A stretch of 64,000 nt of DNA from Azohydromonas caseinilytica (GCF_012927045.1 NZ_JABBFW010000027.1:1-64000); one strand, 5' to 3'; shown: positions 52,870 to 62,364, counted from the stretch's first letter. The notes: generated by a model from the sequence alone, not told the origin. Program-made: numbers and translations.

Positions 52870-55800
52870 ATGAGTGACGATCCAACCCCCAGCGGCGTGA
52901 GCGAGTCGAACCTCAAGCCCAGCCGGCTCAACTTCCCGGTGGTCGGCATCGGTGCCTCGGCCGGCGGCATCCCGGCGCTGCAGAGCTTCTTCAAGGCCAT
53001 GCCGGCCGACTGCGGCATGGCTTTCGTGGTGGTGCTGCACCTCTCGCCCGAGCACAGCAGCAACCTCGCCAACGTGCTGCAGGCGGCCACGCCGATGCCG
53101 GTGGCGGCACCCGAGAGCGCCACGCCCCTGGAAAGCAACCATGTCTACGTCGTCACGCCCAGCAACATGCTGGCGATGAACGACAGCTACCTGAGCGTCA
53201 GCACGCTGGAGCGCGCGCGCGGCCACACCGTCACGATCGACCTGTTCTTCCGCACGCTGGCGGTGGTGCACCGCGAGCGCGCCTTCGCGGTGGTGCTCTC
53301 GGGCACCGGCTCGGACGGCGCGGTGGGCATTGCTCGCATCAAGGAGGAAGGCGGCGTGACGCTGGTGCAACTGCCGCAGGAGGCGGAGTTCGACGCCATG
53401 CCCCGGGCCGCGATGGCCACCGGTGCGGTGGACTGGGTACTGCCGGTGGCGCAGATGCCCGCCAAGCTCATAGAGCTCTGGGCCAACGCCCGCGTCATGG
53501 AGCTGCCCGGGGCGGCCGAGCTGGGTCTGCGCGTGGACGTGCCCCCCAGCGCCGAGGCCACGCAGGAAGCCGAGCAGGCGCTGCGCGACGTGCTGGTGCT
53601 GCTGCGCGCGCGCACGGGCCACGACTTCCGCAACTACAAGCGCGCCACGGTGCTGCGCCGGCTGGAGCGGCGCATGCAGGTCAACGGCATGCCCAACCTG
53701 CCGGCCTACCGCGCGTTCCTCAAGGACCACGCCGAGGAGGCGCCGGCGCTGCTCAAGGACCTGCTCATCGGCGTGACCAACTTCTTCCGCGACGCCGAGA
53801 CCTTCGAGCAACTGCAGCGTGAGGTCCTGCCCGACCTCGTGAAGCAGGCGGCCGACTCGCCTTCGGGACTGCGCGCCTGGGTGGCGGGCTGCGCCACGGG
53901 CGAGGAGGCCTACACCGTGACCATGCTGCTCACCGAGCAGGCGGCACAGCTGGCGCAGCCGCCCCAGATCCAGGTCTTCGCCACCGACATCGACGAGGCC
54001 GCCATCGGCACGGCGCGGCTGGGCTGCTACCCCGGGGCCATCGAGACCGACGTCTCGCCCACCCGGCTGCGGCGCTTCTTCGAGAAGGACGGCCACCAGT
54101 ACCGCATCCGCAAGGAGCTGCGCGAGAAGGTGATGTTTGCCGCGCACAACATCCTGCGCGACCCGCCGTTCTCGCGGCTGGACCTCATCAGCTGCCGCAA
54201 TCTGCTCATCTACCTGGACCGCGAGGTGCACGGCGGGCTCCTGGAGATGTTCCATTACGCGCTGCGCCCCGGCGGCATCCTGGTGCTGGGCAGCTCGGAG
54301 TCGGTCGACACGGCGGCGCAGCTGTTCACGGTGGTGGACAAGAAGAACCGCATCTACCGCGCCAACCCCGCAGCGCGCACGCTCCACCAGGTGCCGGTGC
54401 TGCCCACGCTCAGGCCAGCCGGCCGCGTGCCTTTGGCCGCAGCGCCACGCGCGGCCCAGCCGGCCCAGGACTTTGCCGAGCTGCACCAGCGGCTGGCCCA
54501 GCAGTACGCGCCGCCGTCGGTGCTCGTCGATGGCGAGGGCAACATCGTGCACCTGTCGGATCGGGCCGGCCGCTTCCTGCGCTACGGCGGCGGCGTGCCC
54601 TCGCTGCAGCTGCTCGATCTGGTGCCGCCGGATCTGCGGCTGGAGCTGCGCACCGCGCTGTTCCAGGCTGCGCAGACGGGCAAGAGCGTGGAGGCGCGCC
54701 GCGTGCGTCTCACCAGCAACGGCCACAGCCGCTACGTGACGATGACGGTGCGCCCGGTGCAGGAAGCCGCGTCCGGCACGCCGCTGACGCTGGTGCTCTT
54801 CGACGAGGTCGAAGACTCCATGGCCGGCCAGGCGCACGCGCCCGACGTGCAGGGGCGGGACCCGCTGGTGACGCAGCTGGAGCAGGAGCTGCGCCGCGTC
54901 AAAGAGCAGCTGCAGGCCACCATCGAGCAGTCCGGGGCCTCCAACGAGGAACTCAAGGCCAGCAACGAGGAGCTGCAATCCATCAACGAGGAGCTGCGCT
55001 CCGCCACCGAGGAACTGGAGACCAGCAAGGAAGAGCTGCAGTCGATCAACGAGGAGCTCATCACCGTCAACCACGAGCTCAAGACCAAGGTGGAGGAGAC
55101 GGGCAAGATCAACGACGACCTGCAGAACCTCATCGCCTCCACCGACATCGCCACCGTGTTCGTGGACCGGGCCATGAGCATCAAGCGCTTCACGCCCCAC
55201 GCCACCAAGCTCTTCAACCTCATTCCCACCGACGTCGGCCGCTCGCTGCTGGACATCACCCACAAGCTGGACTACCCGACCCTCGCCGACGACGCGGTGG
55301 AGGCCTTCCAGTCGCTGCGCCTGATCGAGCGCGAGGTGAGCAGCCACGAGGGGCGCTGGTACCTCGCGCGCGTGCTGCCCTACCGCACCAGCGAGGATCG
55401 CATCGAGGGCGCGGTGCTGACCTTCGTGGACATCACCGGCCGGCGCCGGGCCGAGGAGACGATGCGGTTGCTGGCCGAGAGCACCAAGGACCACGCCATC
55501 CTCACCTTCGACCCCGAGGGCCGCCTGACGACCTGGAATCCCGGCGCCGAGCGCGTGTTCGGCTGGAGCGAAGCCGAGGCGCTGGGGCAGTTGGTGAACA
55601 TGATCTTCACGCCCGAGGACCGCGCCAGCGGCCAGCCTGAAGCGGAGCGCCAGAAGGCGCGCGACCAGGGCCGCTGCGATGACGAGCGCTGGCACCTGCG
55701 CAAGGACGGCAGCCGCCTGTACTGCAGCGGCACGACCACGCCGCTGTACGAGGCCGGGCAGCTGCGCGGCTACGGCAAGATCGCGCGCGACCTCACCGGC

Positions 55801-56988
55801 AGCAAGCGCGCCGAGGCCGAACGCGAGGCACTGCTGCAGCGCACGGCCGCGGGGCGCGCGCAGGCGCAGGCGGCCAGCGAGATGAAGGACGAGTTCATGG
55901 CCGTGCTCTCGCACGAGCTCAAGAACCCGCTGAACCTGATCCAGCTCAGCGCCGAGCTGCTGCTGCGCGCGCCCGAGGCACGCGCGCTGCCGGTGGTCAC
56001 GCGCGCGGCCGAGACCATCCAGCGCACGGTGCACAGCCAGGCGCAGATCATCGAGGACCTGCTGGACCTGTCACGGCTGCACACCGGCAAGTTGGCGCTG
56101 CACCGCACGCCCATGGACTGGGCCGCCACGGTGCGCACCATCACCCAGGCGATGCAGGAGGAGGTGTTGGCCAAGGGCCTCACGCTGGCGCTGGAGTTGC
56201 CGGCAGAGCCGGTGATGCTCGACGCCGACCCGGTGCGCATCGAGCAGGTGGTGTGGAACCTGCTGAGGAACGCGCTGAAGTTCACGCCCGCCGGGGGCCG
56301 CGTGGAGGTGCGACTGCGCTGCGAAGGCAGGTACGCCGAGCTGCAGGTGCGCGACAGCGGCCAGGGCATTGCGCCCGAGGCCCTGCCCCACGTGTTCGAC
56401 ATGTTCAAGCAGGCCGACCCGGCCGCGCGGCGCCAGGGCGGCCTGGGCATCGGGCTGGCGCTGGTGCGCAACCTGGTGCGGGGCCATGGCGGGCAGGTGC
56501 GGGCCGAGTCCGACGGGCCGGGCCACGGCGCCTGCTTCACGGTGTGCCTGCCGCTGGCCGGGCAGGCATCGCTGCTGGAGGACGCGCACCAACCCCCGGC
56601 GGCCCACCTGCGCGGCCGCCAGGCGCTGGTGGTGGACGACGATGCGCAAGCCCTGGACCTGCTGCGCCAGTTGCTGGAGCTCGAAGGCGCAAGCGTGCGC
56701 TGCGCCAGCGACGGCGCCACGGCCCTGGCGCTGGCCGAGCAGCAGGCGCCGGACTTCGTGGTCACGGACATGGTGCTGCCCGGCATGGACGGGCCGCAGT
56801 TGCTGCAGGCACTGCATCAGAGCCCGGCACTCAAGGCGCTGCCGGTGATCGCGCTCACCGGCATGGGGCGTCCCGCCGACGCGCGGCGCGCCATCGCGGC
56901 GGGCTTCGCCGCACACCTGCGCAAGCCCGTGACGCTGAGCAAGCTGCTGGCGACGCTGCGCGAGCTGCTGCCGCCACACCGGCAGTGA
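52870..56988 (+). CDS. CheB-CheR-PAS-PAS-histidine kinase-receiver fusion protein
   Basis: 1372 residues from ATG 52870 (GGAG upstream). Domains in order: CheB methylesterase (VVGIGASAGGIPALQ ~23, HLSPEHSS, GTGSDGAVGI ~144), CheR methyltransferase (DFRNYKRATVLRRLERRM ~251; AWVAGCATGEEAYTV ~335), a long coiled coil of repeated NEEL units (~665-750), PAS domain (~750-865), PAS domain (~867-980), HisKA (VLSHELKNPLN ~1013), HATPase (NLLRNALKFTPAGG ~1127, GGLGIGLALVRNL ~1190) and a C-terminal receiver (ALVVDDDAQALD ~1252, DMVLPGMDG ~1299, RKPVTL ~1350). No transmembrane segments. This class links protein methylation and phosphorelay outside the classic chemotaxis pathway; the ligand and targets are unknown. 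Confidence 0.94.
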   Translation: MSDDPTPSGVSESNLKPSRLNFPVVGIGASAGGIPALQSFFKAMPADCGMAFVVVLHLSPEHSSNLANVLQAATPMPVAAPESATPLESNHVYVVTPSNMLAMNDSYLSVSTLERARGHTVTIDLFFRTLAVVHRERAFAVVLSGTGSDGAVGIARIKEEGGVTLVQLPQEAEFDAMPRAAMATGAVDWVLPVAQMPAKLIELWANARVMELPGAAELGLRVDVPPSAEATQEAEQALRDVLVLLRARTGHDFRNYKRATVLRRLERRMQVNGMPNLPAYRAFLKDHAEEAPALLKDLLIGVTNFFRDAETFEQLQREVLPDLVKQAADSPSGLRAWVAGCATGEEAYTVTMLLTEQAAQLAQPPQIQVFATDIDEAAIGTARLGCYPGAIETDVSPTRLRRFFEKDGHQYRIRKELREKVMFAAHNILRDPPFSRLDLISCRNLLIYLDREVHGGLLEMFHYALRPGGILVLGSSESVDTAAQLFTVVDKKNRIYRANPAARTLHQVPVLPTLRPAGRVPLAAAPRAAQPAQDFAELHQRLAQQYAPPSVLVDGEGNIVHLSDRAGRFLRYGGGVPSLQLLDLVPPDLRLELRTALFQAAQTGKSVEARRVRLTSNGHSRYVTMTVRPVQEAASGTPLTLVLFDEVEDSMAGQAHAPDVQGRDPLVTQLEQELRRVKEQLQATIEQSGASNEELKASNEELQSINEELRSATEELETSKEELQSINEELITVNHELKTKVEETGKINDDLQNLIASTDIATVFVDRAMSIKRFTPHATKLFNLIPTDVGRSLLDITHKLDYPTLADDAVEAFQSLRLIEREVSSHEGRWYLARVLPYRTSEDRIEGAVLTFVDITGRRRAEETMRLLAESTKDHAILTFDPEGRLTTWNPGAERVFGWSEAEALGQLVNMIFTPEDRASGQPEAERQKARDQGRCDDERWHLRKDGSRLYCSGTTTPLYEAGQLRGYGKIARDLTGSKRAEAEREALLQRTAAGRAQAQAASEMKDEFMAVLSHELKNPLNLIQLSAELLLRAPEARALPVVTRAAETIQRTVHSQAQIIEDLLDLSRLHTGKLALHRTPMDWAATVRTITQAMQEEVLAKGLTLALELPAEPVMLDADPVRIEQVVWNLLRNALKFTPAGGRVEVRLRCEGRYAELQVRDSGQGIAPEALPHVFDMFKQADPAARRQGGLGIGLALVRNLVRGHGGQVRAESDGPGHGACFTVCLPLAGQASLLEDAHQPPAAHLRGRQALVVDDDAQALDLLRQLLELEGASVRCASDGATALALAEQQAPDFVVTDMVLPGMDGPQLLQALHQSPALKALPVIALTGMGRPADARRAIAAGFAAHLRKPVTLSKLLATLRELLPPHRQ

Positions 56989-57084
56989 ATCCGAACCGGG
57001 ACACCGGGTGTACCGGCGCACTGGGCTGCAGCGCATTCGGGCAGCAAGGCCATCGGACAGGGCCGGGCTGGCGAGAACCGGCGC

Positions 57085-58068
57085 TCACACACGCAGCGGC
57101 GACCGATCCGCACCTTCACCGCCAACCCTGCGGACCGGTGGTGTTTCCTCGGGCGCGGCGACGGGCGGCACCGGGAAGCTCGCCAGCACCGTGGTGCCTT
57201 GCCCTGGCGCGGACTCGAGCTCCAGAGCGCCACCCAGCGCCTCGATGCGCTCGCGCATGCCCGTGAGGCCGAGCCGTCCTGCCGGCAGTGCAGCCGGGTT
57301 GAAGCCCACGCCGTCGTCCTCGATACAAAGGCTCAGGCGCGGACCACGCCTGGTCAGGAGCACACCGACATGGCCAGCGCCGGCGTGCTTGGCAATGTTC
57401 GTCAGCGACTCCTGCACGACGCGGTAGACCGCCGCAGCCACGGCAGGAGATGCGCAGCCCTTATTGAGTCCCCTGATGAGCAGATCCACCTGGACACCGA
57501 ACAGGCTTGACCAGCTCTCCACATGCCGCGACACCGCCTCGGCCAAGCCCTCGTCGCCCAGCGTGGGCGGATGCAGGCTGAAGACGGCGCGGTCGAGCTC
57601 CGTGTCGGCCGCCGAGACCAGCGCCTCCAGCGTGACCAGCCGCTGGCGCATGGGGGCAAGGCGGCGGCTGTCCCGTGCATGCCCGAGGGCCAGCCGCATC
57701 GCGCACAGCTGTTGCCCGACGGTGTCGTGCAGCTCCCGGGCAATGCGCCGCCGCTCCTCCTCGATCAAGGCCATGGCGTTGGCCCGCTGCAGTCCTGCTT
57801 CAGCCCGTGCCGGCCCTGGTGGGAAGCTCACGACGCCGCTTGCCGCCTTCAGGCCTTCCACCAGGGGAGCGAGTTCGCGGATCTCGGATGTGCAGCGCAC
57901 GGACTGGCGGACCAGCGCCAGGCTCTGCGTCATCGTGTCGAGCAGCCGGCTGCAGAGCTCGTCCCCGTTGTGCACATGGCCTTGCCGGCGCTGCACGAGG
58001 GCTTGCTGTTGCTCCACCAGTGCCTGGGCCCGCCGCACTTGTGCGGGCACCGCTTCCGCTGAATGCAT
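57085..58068 (-). CDS. Cytoplasmic sensor histidine kinase, HisKA_3 (NarX/UhpB) type
   Basis: 327 residues from ATG 58068 (AAGGGGGCGAG upstream). Residues ~10-70 are helical and likely coiled coil. H-box ERRRIARELHDTVGQQLCAM (~107-126) is the HisKA_3 dimerisation signature; N-box VVQESLTNIAKHAGAGHV (~218-235) and G-box DDGVGFNP / GLTGMRERIEALGG (~255-280) complete the ATPase. No receiver, PAS or membrane segment. Its partner should be a NarL/LuxR-type regulator, none of which is in the window. It converges with the giant CheB-CheR kinase gene. Confidence 0.9.
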   Translation of the reverse strand: MHSAEAVPAQVRRAQALVEQQQALVQRRQGHVHNGDELCSRLLDTMTQSLALVRQSVRCTSEIRELAPLVEGLKAASGVVSFPPGPARAEAGLQRANAMALIEEERRRIARELHDTVGQQLCAMRLALGHARDSRRLAPMRQRLVTLEALVSAADTELDRAVFSLHPPTLGDEGLAEAVSRHVESWSSLFGVQVDLLIRGLNKGCASPAVAAAVYRVVQESLTNIAKHAGAGHVGVLLTRRGPRLSLCIEDDGVGFNPAALPAGRLGLTGMRERIEALGGALELESAPGQGTTVLASFPVPPVAAPEETPPVRRVGGEGADRSPLRV

Positions 58069-58324
58069 CTCGCCCCCTTTTTCCACGCAATCTGACGAGG
58101 TTGCCCAGGATATGCCTGGGCAAGCCCTGGGCCTATTGCCCGGGCTGCCGAGAGCTGCGGTTCAAGGGGCTTCTTCCTCCCGCAAGCACCGTCCACCTCG
58201 TCCAGCGTCATTGCGCAACCAGCGCCGCCGCAAATGCCTTGAAGTAATACCCAGCCCATGGACGCCTCGTACAGCAGTCGCAGGACTTGCCGGCCAGCGT
58301 CAGGCACAGCAGGAGAGATGGCCC

Positions 58325-58567
58325 ATGGACCTCTTCGAAACGGACGTGGAGATGGCCCAGCGCCACGTTGCCCAGGCCGAAAGGCTGCTGCAGCGTCAAA
58401 AGGTCCTGGTGGCGGCCCTGGCCGGGCGGGGCCGCGATGTCGAGACCGCACAACAGACGCTGGCCGTCTTCGAAGCCGCACTGGACGTCATGCGCCGGCA
58501 TCTGGCGCTGGAAGAGGTCCTGGCGCATGGCCCTGCTGAAACGGGCCCTTCCAGCGCGGCTCCATGA
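58325..58567 (+). CDS. Small helical protein, possibly related to the kinase N-terminus
   Basis: 80 residues from ATG 58325, MDLFETDVEMAQRHVAQAER at the start, fully helical and charged. The pattern AQ..A..L..RQ.VLVA.L...G resembles the start of the adjacent kinase (VRRAQALVEQQQALVQRRQG). It diverges from that kinase with ~256 bases between starts. It could be a coiled-coil partner. Not a named family. Confidence 0.55.
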   Translation: MDLFETDVEMAQRHVAQAERLLQRQKVLVAALAGRGRDVETAQQTLAVFEAALDVMRRHLALEEVLAHGPAETGPSSAAP

Positions 58568-58702
58568 CGCAGGCTCCGGCATGCCGTCACACAAGGAAAT
58601 CCGGCCCAGATCAAGAACGACAACGACGAGATCGTGCTCGACCGTCAAGCCGGCGACGTGCACCAGGCGCGCTCGCGGCTCAGGCGGGTTGAAGGGTAAG
58701 GT

Positions 58703-59075
58703 TCACGGCGGCGCCTTTGTTGCAACGGGGTGCCCCGCCAGCCGCCGGGCGAGGGACGGTAGCGTGTCGAACCACCGCACGACCCCGACCAAGCGCCGCT
58801 CGGCCCATGGATCATCGAGAGGAACGACGGCGAGCGCACCATGCTTGTCCCCCTCCTTCACCGCAGCCTGCGGCACCACCGCGACACCCGCGCCCAGCGC
58901 GGGCCATACGGCAGGCGGCGTCCAGGCCGCGCACTCGCACGCGCGTGTGCATTCGGCCACCCGCACGCGCCGCGTGCCCGGCCAAGGGTCCACCGAGCGC
59001 GCTGCCGCCGGAGAGCTCCACGAACTCGCTCCCCAGCGCCTGCGCGAAGGCAACCCGCTGTCGGCCCGCCAGCAT
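58703..59075 (-). pseudogene. Remnant of a LysR-family regulator (effector-binding domain)
   Basis: The minus strand gives RQRVAFAQALGSEFVELSGG and, after a frameshift, ALGAGVAVVPQAAVKEGD followed by LAVVPLDDPWAERRLVGVVRW. These match the C-terminal co-inducer domain of LysR regulators (VPFAQAL.., AGVG.VP.A, PLTD.WA.R.L). The DNA-binding half is absent and at least one frameshift is needed. It ends at TGA 58703-58705. The rest of the 58568-59212 gap is otherwise empty apart from AT-rich promoter-like DNA at 59085-59165. Confidence 0.7.
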
Positions 59076-59212
59076 GCGGCTTATGGCAGATAACTGTTAA
59101 TAATCTTTAACGGCATAAACAACAGCCAAATGACTGTTGACAAGGCATCCAGCCGCTAAACTGAGACACGACAAGCACTTGCCCTGGGGCGCCGAAGCGC
59201 CCTCGCCTTCCG

Positions 59213-61273
59213 ATGTCTGCTGCTATCCCCTCTTCTCTGCTTCGCGACCGACTCACGCGCGCCCACCTCGCCATGGCCCGCGGTTGGGTGCAGGGGCTGG
59301 AGTTGCGCGTCCTCTCCGAGCGCTACCTCGCCGGCATGGAGGGCGAAGACAGCACGGACCTGCGCGTGGCACGCCAGCGGCTGCAGCGCACGCTCGATGA
59401 GCTGGCCGCCGCGGCACGCCGCGCCGGCCTGAAGGGCGCGTCCACCCTGGCGCGCCAGGCTGCGCTGATCCGGGAGCCCCAAGGCGTGCCCTCGCTGGAA
59501 GAGTTCTCCAAGCGCTTCGACGCCGACTTTCACTCGCAGCAGGAACTGCTGGACCTCTACCAGACCGAGTATGGCCAGGCACCGGGGGCGGAGGCTGCGC
59601 GCCGGGCCGCCCGGCGCCGTGCCCGGCTGGTGCAGCGGCAACTGGAGCTCATCACCGAGCTCGAAGGCATCGTCGGCGAGGACCTGACCTTGTCCTCGCC
59701 GCTGGCGGCCTGGTTCGCCCCGGCCATCGCCGACCGGCTGCACCGGGCCGACCTGTTCACCGTAGCGCAGGTCGTGGACCGCATCCGCTCCGTGCCGCGA
59801 CGCTGGTGGTCGGGCATCCCCGGCATTGGCGAGGGCAAGGGCCAGCGCATCCGCCGCTTCATCGAGGCGCACCTGGGGCCCATCGCGGCCGCATCAGTAG
59901 CCCCTGCCCTGCCTGCCCCAGAGGCCAGCGCTCCGGGCGGCGCGCTGGGGGCTATCAGCCCGGCACGCAAGGAACTGGCCGTGGTGCCGCTGGAGCGGCT
60001 GCACATGCCCTCGGACCTCAGCGGCGAGGACGGCGCGTTTCGCGCCCCCGTGGAGCGCTGCGCCATTGCCGCGCGCAACGACTACGACGCGGTCCACACC
60101 TGGCTCTCGACTAAGTCCTCCGAGCTCACCCAGGCGTCCTACCGGCGCGAGGCCGAGCGGCTGCTGCTGTGGTGCGTGCTGCAGCGCAAGAAGGCCTTGT
60201 CCTCGCTCACGCTCGACGACGCCCTGGCTTACCGCGATTTCATCGCCGACCCGCAGCCCGCAGCGCAGTGGATCGGCTCCAAAGGGGTGCCGCGCTTCGC
60301 GCCGTTGTGGCGCCCGTTTGCCGGACCGCTGAAAGTCTCGTCCCAGAAGCAGGCGCTTGTGATCCTGCACGGCCTGTTCGAGTGGCTGATCTCCACCGGC
60401 TACACCACCATCAACCCGTTCGCCGGCGTGCGCATCCAGGGCGCCACCCGGCCGGTGGCGGCATCCACCACGGCGGCCGACACTTCAGGCCTGGAGCAGG
60501 ATCGCGCCAAGCGCAACCGGGTGCTGGCGCGCACACTGCCCACGGCCGCGCTCAAGGCGGTGCTGGAGGAGTTGCCCGCCCTTGAGCCGGGCGGACGGCA
60601 CCGCCGCATGGCGCTGGTACTGCGCTTCCTGGTGTCGACGGGCCTGCGCATCTCGGAGCTCGCCGCCGCGCGGCGTGATCACCTGGAGTGGATTCCGCCC
60701 TCGCAACAGGGTGACGGCGGCTGGGTGCTGCACGTGGTGGGCAAGCGCAGCAGGTACCGCGAGGTGCCGCTGCCCGAGGACCTGGTGCACGCCCTGCAGT
60801 CCTACCTGGCCGCGCGGGGGCTGCCCGACGACCTGGAGCACGTGCCGCCGGGGACGTACCTCATTGGCAAGGTGGACGACTTGGTCCTGAAGCTACCCAG
60901 CGCCGGCCGCATGGAGGTGGTCGATGCCGCGGGCGGCATCGAGACCGTGACCGCGCTGCCGGACGGCACGCCGGCGTACCGGGGAGACGGCGTGCGGCCG
61001 CAGACCATCCACCACGACCTGCAGCGCCTCTTCGAGCGCGTGGCGCAGCGCCTGGAAGGCAAGGACCGGCTGGGCGCGCAGCGGCTGCGCCAGGCCTCGG
61101 CGCACTGGCTGCGCCACACCAGCGCGAGCACCGCGGTGGCCGCCGGCGTGCCGCTGGACGTGGTGGGCGCGCTGCTGGGGCACGCCAGCCTTACCACCAC
61201 CTCGCAGTACGTGCACGCCGAGTCGCACCGCGTGGCCAAGGAGATGAAGAAGCTCTGGAAGCAGCTGAGCTGA
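59213..61273 (+). CDS. Tyrosine recombinase (integrase) with a long N-terminal extension
   Basis: 686 residues. The first ~230 residues form an extra domain (MARGWVQGLELRVLSERYLA; WWSGIPGIGEGKGQRIRRFI, which looks like a helix-hairpin-helix) seen in integrases of betaproteobacterial replicons. Then comes a SAM-like core-binding domain (~285-400) and the catalytic domain: Arg in STGLRISELAAARRD (~478), Lys in GKRSRYREVPL (~510), HWLRHTSAS (~630), GHASLTTTSQ and the nucleophile Tyr (~665). All catalytic residues are present. Its place next to the palindrome array and parAB suggests a role in replicon dimer resolution or integration. Confidence 0.9.
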   Translation: MSAAIPSSLLRDRLTRAHLAMARGWVQGLELRVLSERYLAGMEGEDSTDLRVARQRLQRTLDELAAAARRAGLKGASTLARQAALIREPQGVPSLEEFSKRFDADFHSQQELLDLYQTEYGQAPGAEAARRAARRRARLVQRQLELITELEGIVGEDLTLSSPLAAWFAPAIADRLHRADLFTVAQVVDRIRSVPRRWWSGIPGIGEGKGQRIRRFIEAHLGPIAAASVAPALPAPEASAPGGALGAISPARKELAVVPLERLHMPSDLSGEDGAFRAPVERCAIAARNDYDAVHTWLSTKSSELTQASYRREAERLLLWCVLQRKKALSSLTLDDALAYRDFIADPQPAAQWIGSKGVPRFAPLWRPFAGPLKVSSQKQALVILHGLFEWLISTGYTTINPFAGVRIQGATRPVAASTTAADTSGLEQDRAKRNRVLARTLPTAALKAVLEELPALEPGGRHRRMALVLRFLVSTGLRISELAAARRDHLEWIPPSQQGDGGWVLHVVGKRSRYREVPLPEDLVHALQSYLAARGLPDDLEHVPPGTYLIGKVDDLVLKLPSAGRMEVVDAAGGIETVTALPDGTPAYRGDGVRPQTIHHDLQRLFERVAQRLEGKDRLGAQRLRQASAHWLRHTSASTAVAAGVPLDVVGALLGHASLTTTSQYVHAESHRVAKEMKKLWKQLS

Positions 61274-61811
61274 GGTCTCCGGCGGCCTCGGAGAAGAACT
61301 TGCTTCCTGGTGCTGTACGGCTCAGCACTTCCCCAAAACGCCACCTTGCGCGGCTGCCCTCAGCGCTTCGGCATTGTCACCGGCCTCAAGTTCGCCGACG
61401 TGAGCCGAAACGCACCGGGCCTCAGCTGCGCGTGCAGATGAGCATGGGCTGACTTGACGCTGTCGCTCCACCTGCGGCAGAAAACGTTCTATCTGAATGG
61501 ACGCGGGAGAGGTCACAGGCAGGCTCAGTCGGGACGGTGATGTCCACCCTATAGGGGGTTTTGGCTTCGTGTACCGCAGCGGCCGCATCCCATTTCTTGA
61601 GCCCGCGCCTCCTTTATTCAGCAACCGGGACAGGTCGGCAACGATCGCAGCGAAGCGGTGGGATGGACGGTCGCCCTGCGCTAACGACTCGCCTCGTCAT
61701 GTACCGCAACGGCGCAGTGATTGACCCGGCACGTACGAGGTCGCGCGCTTTCGCCAACCTTTTGGGCCAAGCGCCCTTATCTCATGCCTCATCGGGTGCA
61801 ACGGCTGCAGA

Positions 61812-61832
61812 GGTGGTGGACGGTCCACCACC
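61812..61832. repeat. Palindrome site 1 (candidate parS)
   Basis: Core GTGGTGGACGGTCCACCAC: nine-base perfect arms around one central base, extended by one more paired base on each side. Central base G on the plus strand. Confidence 0.8.
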
Positions 61833-62037
61833 CCTCCATGCCACAACTGTGACGCCGAAGTGTTTGGGTGGCAGGGCGGCTCCAGACTGTTCTCCTGGAC
61901 AGAGCGGCAGAGTTGGCCCGCTCGGCAATGTCCCGAGTCGTCGCTGCAGTGAGTTTTCTCCCAACGCTGCGCGACGCAACTGATGCATTGTTGGATCAGT
62001 GCCCGTGTTGAGAACAGCTCAAAAGTCAGTTGGATCG

Positions 62038-62058
62038 AGTGGTGGACGGTCCACCACT
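62038..62058. repeat. Palindrome site 2 (candidate parS)
   Basis: Identical 19-base core to site 1, extended by an A/T pair. Centre G on the plus strand, 226 bases from the site 1 centre. Confidence 0.8.
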
Positions 62059-62150
62059 GCGCTCACTCAACAGGTTCCCGGCCTTTGCGCGCATGTACGA
62101 AGATGAAGGCCGCTCCTGGGAATGAATATGGCGAGGCGCTGGCACGTACC

Positions 62151-62171
62151 AGTGGTAGACCGGTCACCAAG
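62151..62171. repeat. Degenerate palindrome site 3
   Basis: AGTGGTAGAC-CG-GTCACCAAG keeps GTGGTxGAC and GTCxCCA but has one extra central base and substitutions in both arms. It may be a weak site or a decayed one. Confidence 0.5.
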
Positions 62172-62196
62172 TGCTGCGTGGATGGTGCGGTGTGGT

Positions 62197-62215
62197 GTGG
62201 TGGACCGTCCACCAC
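62197..62215. repeat. Palindrome site 4 (candidate parS)
   Basis: GTGGTGGACCGTCCACCAC, the same palindrome with central C, that is the reverse orientation relative to sites 1 and 2. Confidence 0.8.
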
Positions 62216-62254
62216 CTCATGTGCGTATGACGGCGCCACGGAAACGGCCTCATG

Positions 62255-62273
62255 GTGGTGGACCGTCCACCAC
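62255..62273. repeat. Palindrome site 5 (candidate parS)
   Basis: GTGGTGGACCGTCCACCAC, central C as in site 4, 58 bases from the site 4 centre and 92 bases from the parB stop. Confidence 0.8.
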
Positions 62274-62364
62274 TCTGCTGCCGTCTCGAACACCTGAATG
62301 GACAAGCGTTACCCGGTGAACAGCGAGCCAAGCCTTCCATGGCCGTCACTGCCCCCACCGTGGT

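Larger units (their letters stand above)
61274..62364. other. Non-coding partition region between the recombinase and parB
   Basis: About 1.1 kb without a supported gene. 61274-61800 shows no clear structure. 61812-62273 carries a set of long palindromes described separately. Confidence 0.6.

Noticed and set aside
52732-56034. 1100-codon minus-strand frame opposite the CheB-CheR kinase
   Set aside because: Antisense shadow of a repetitive, GC-rich coding sequence; leucine/arginine-rich noise without motifs.
61812-62273. Palindrome array considered as a CRISPR array
   Set aside because: Unequal spacings, only five units in about 460 bases, inverted orientation between units and no cas genes.
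61812-62273. Palindrome array considered as replication iterons
   Set aside because: Iterons are usually direct, evenly spaced repeats; these are perfect palindromes at irregular distances and no initiator gene is visible. Kept only as a fallback explanation.
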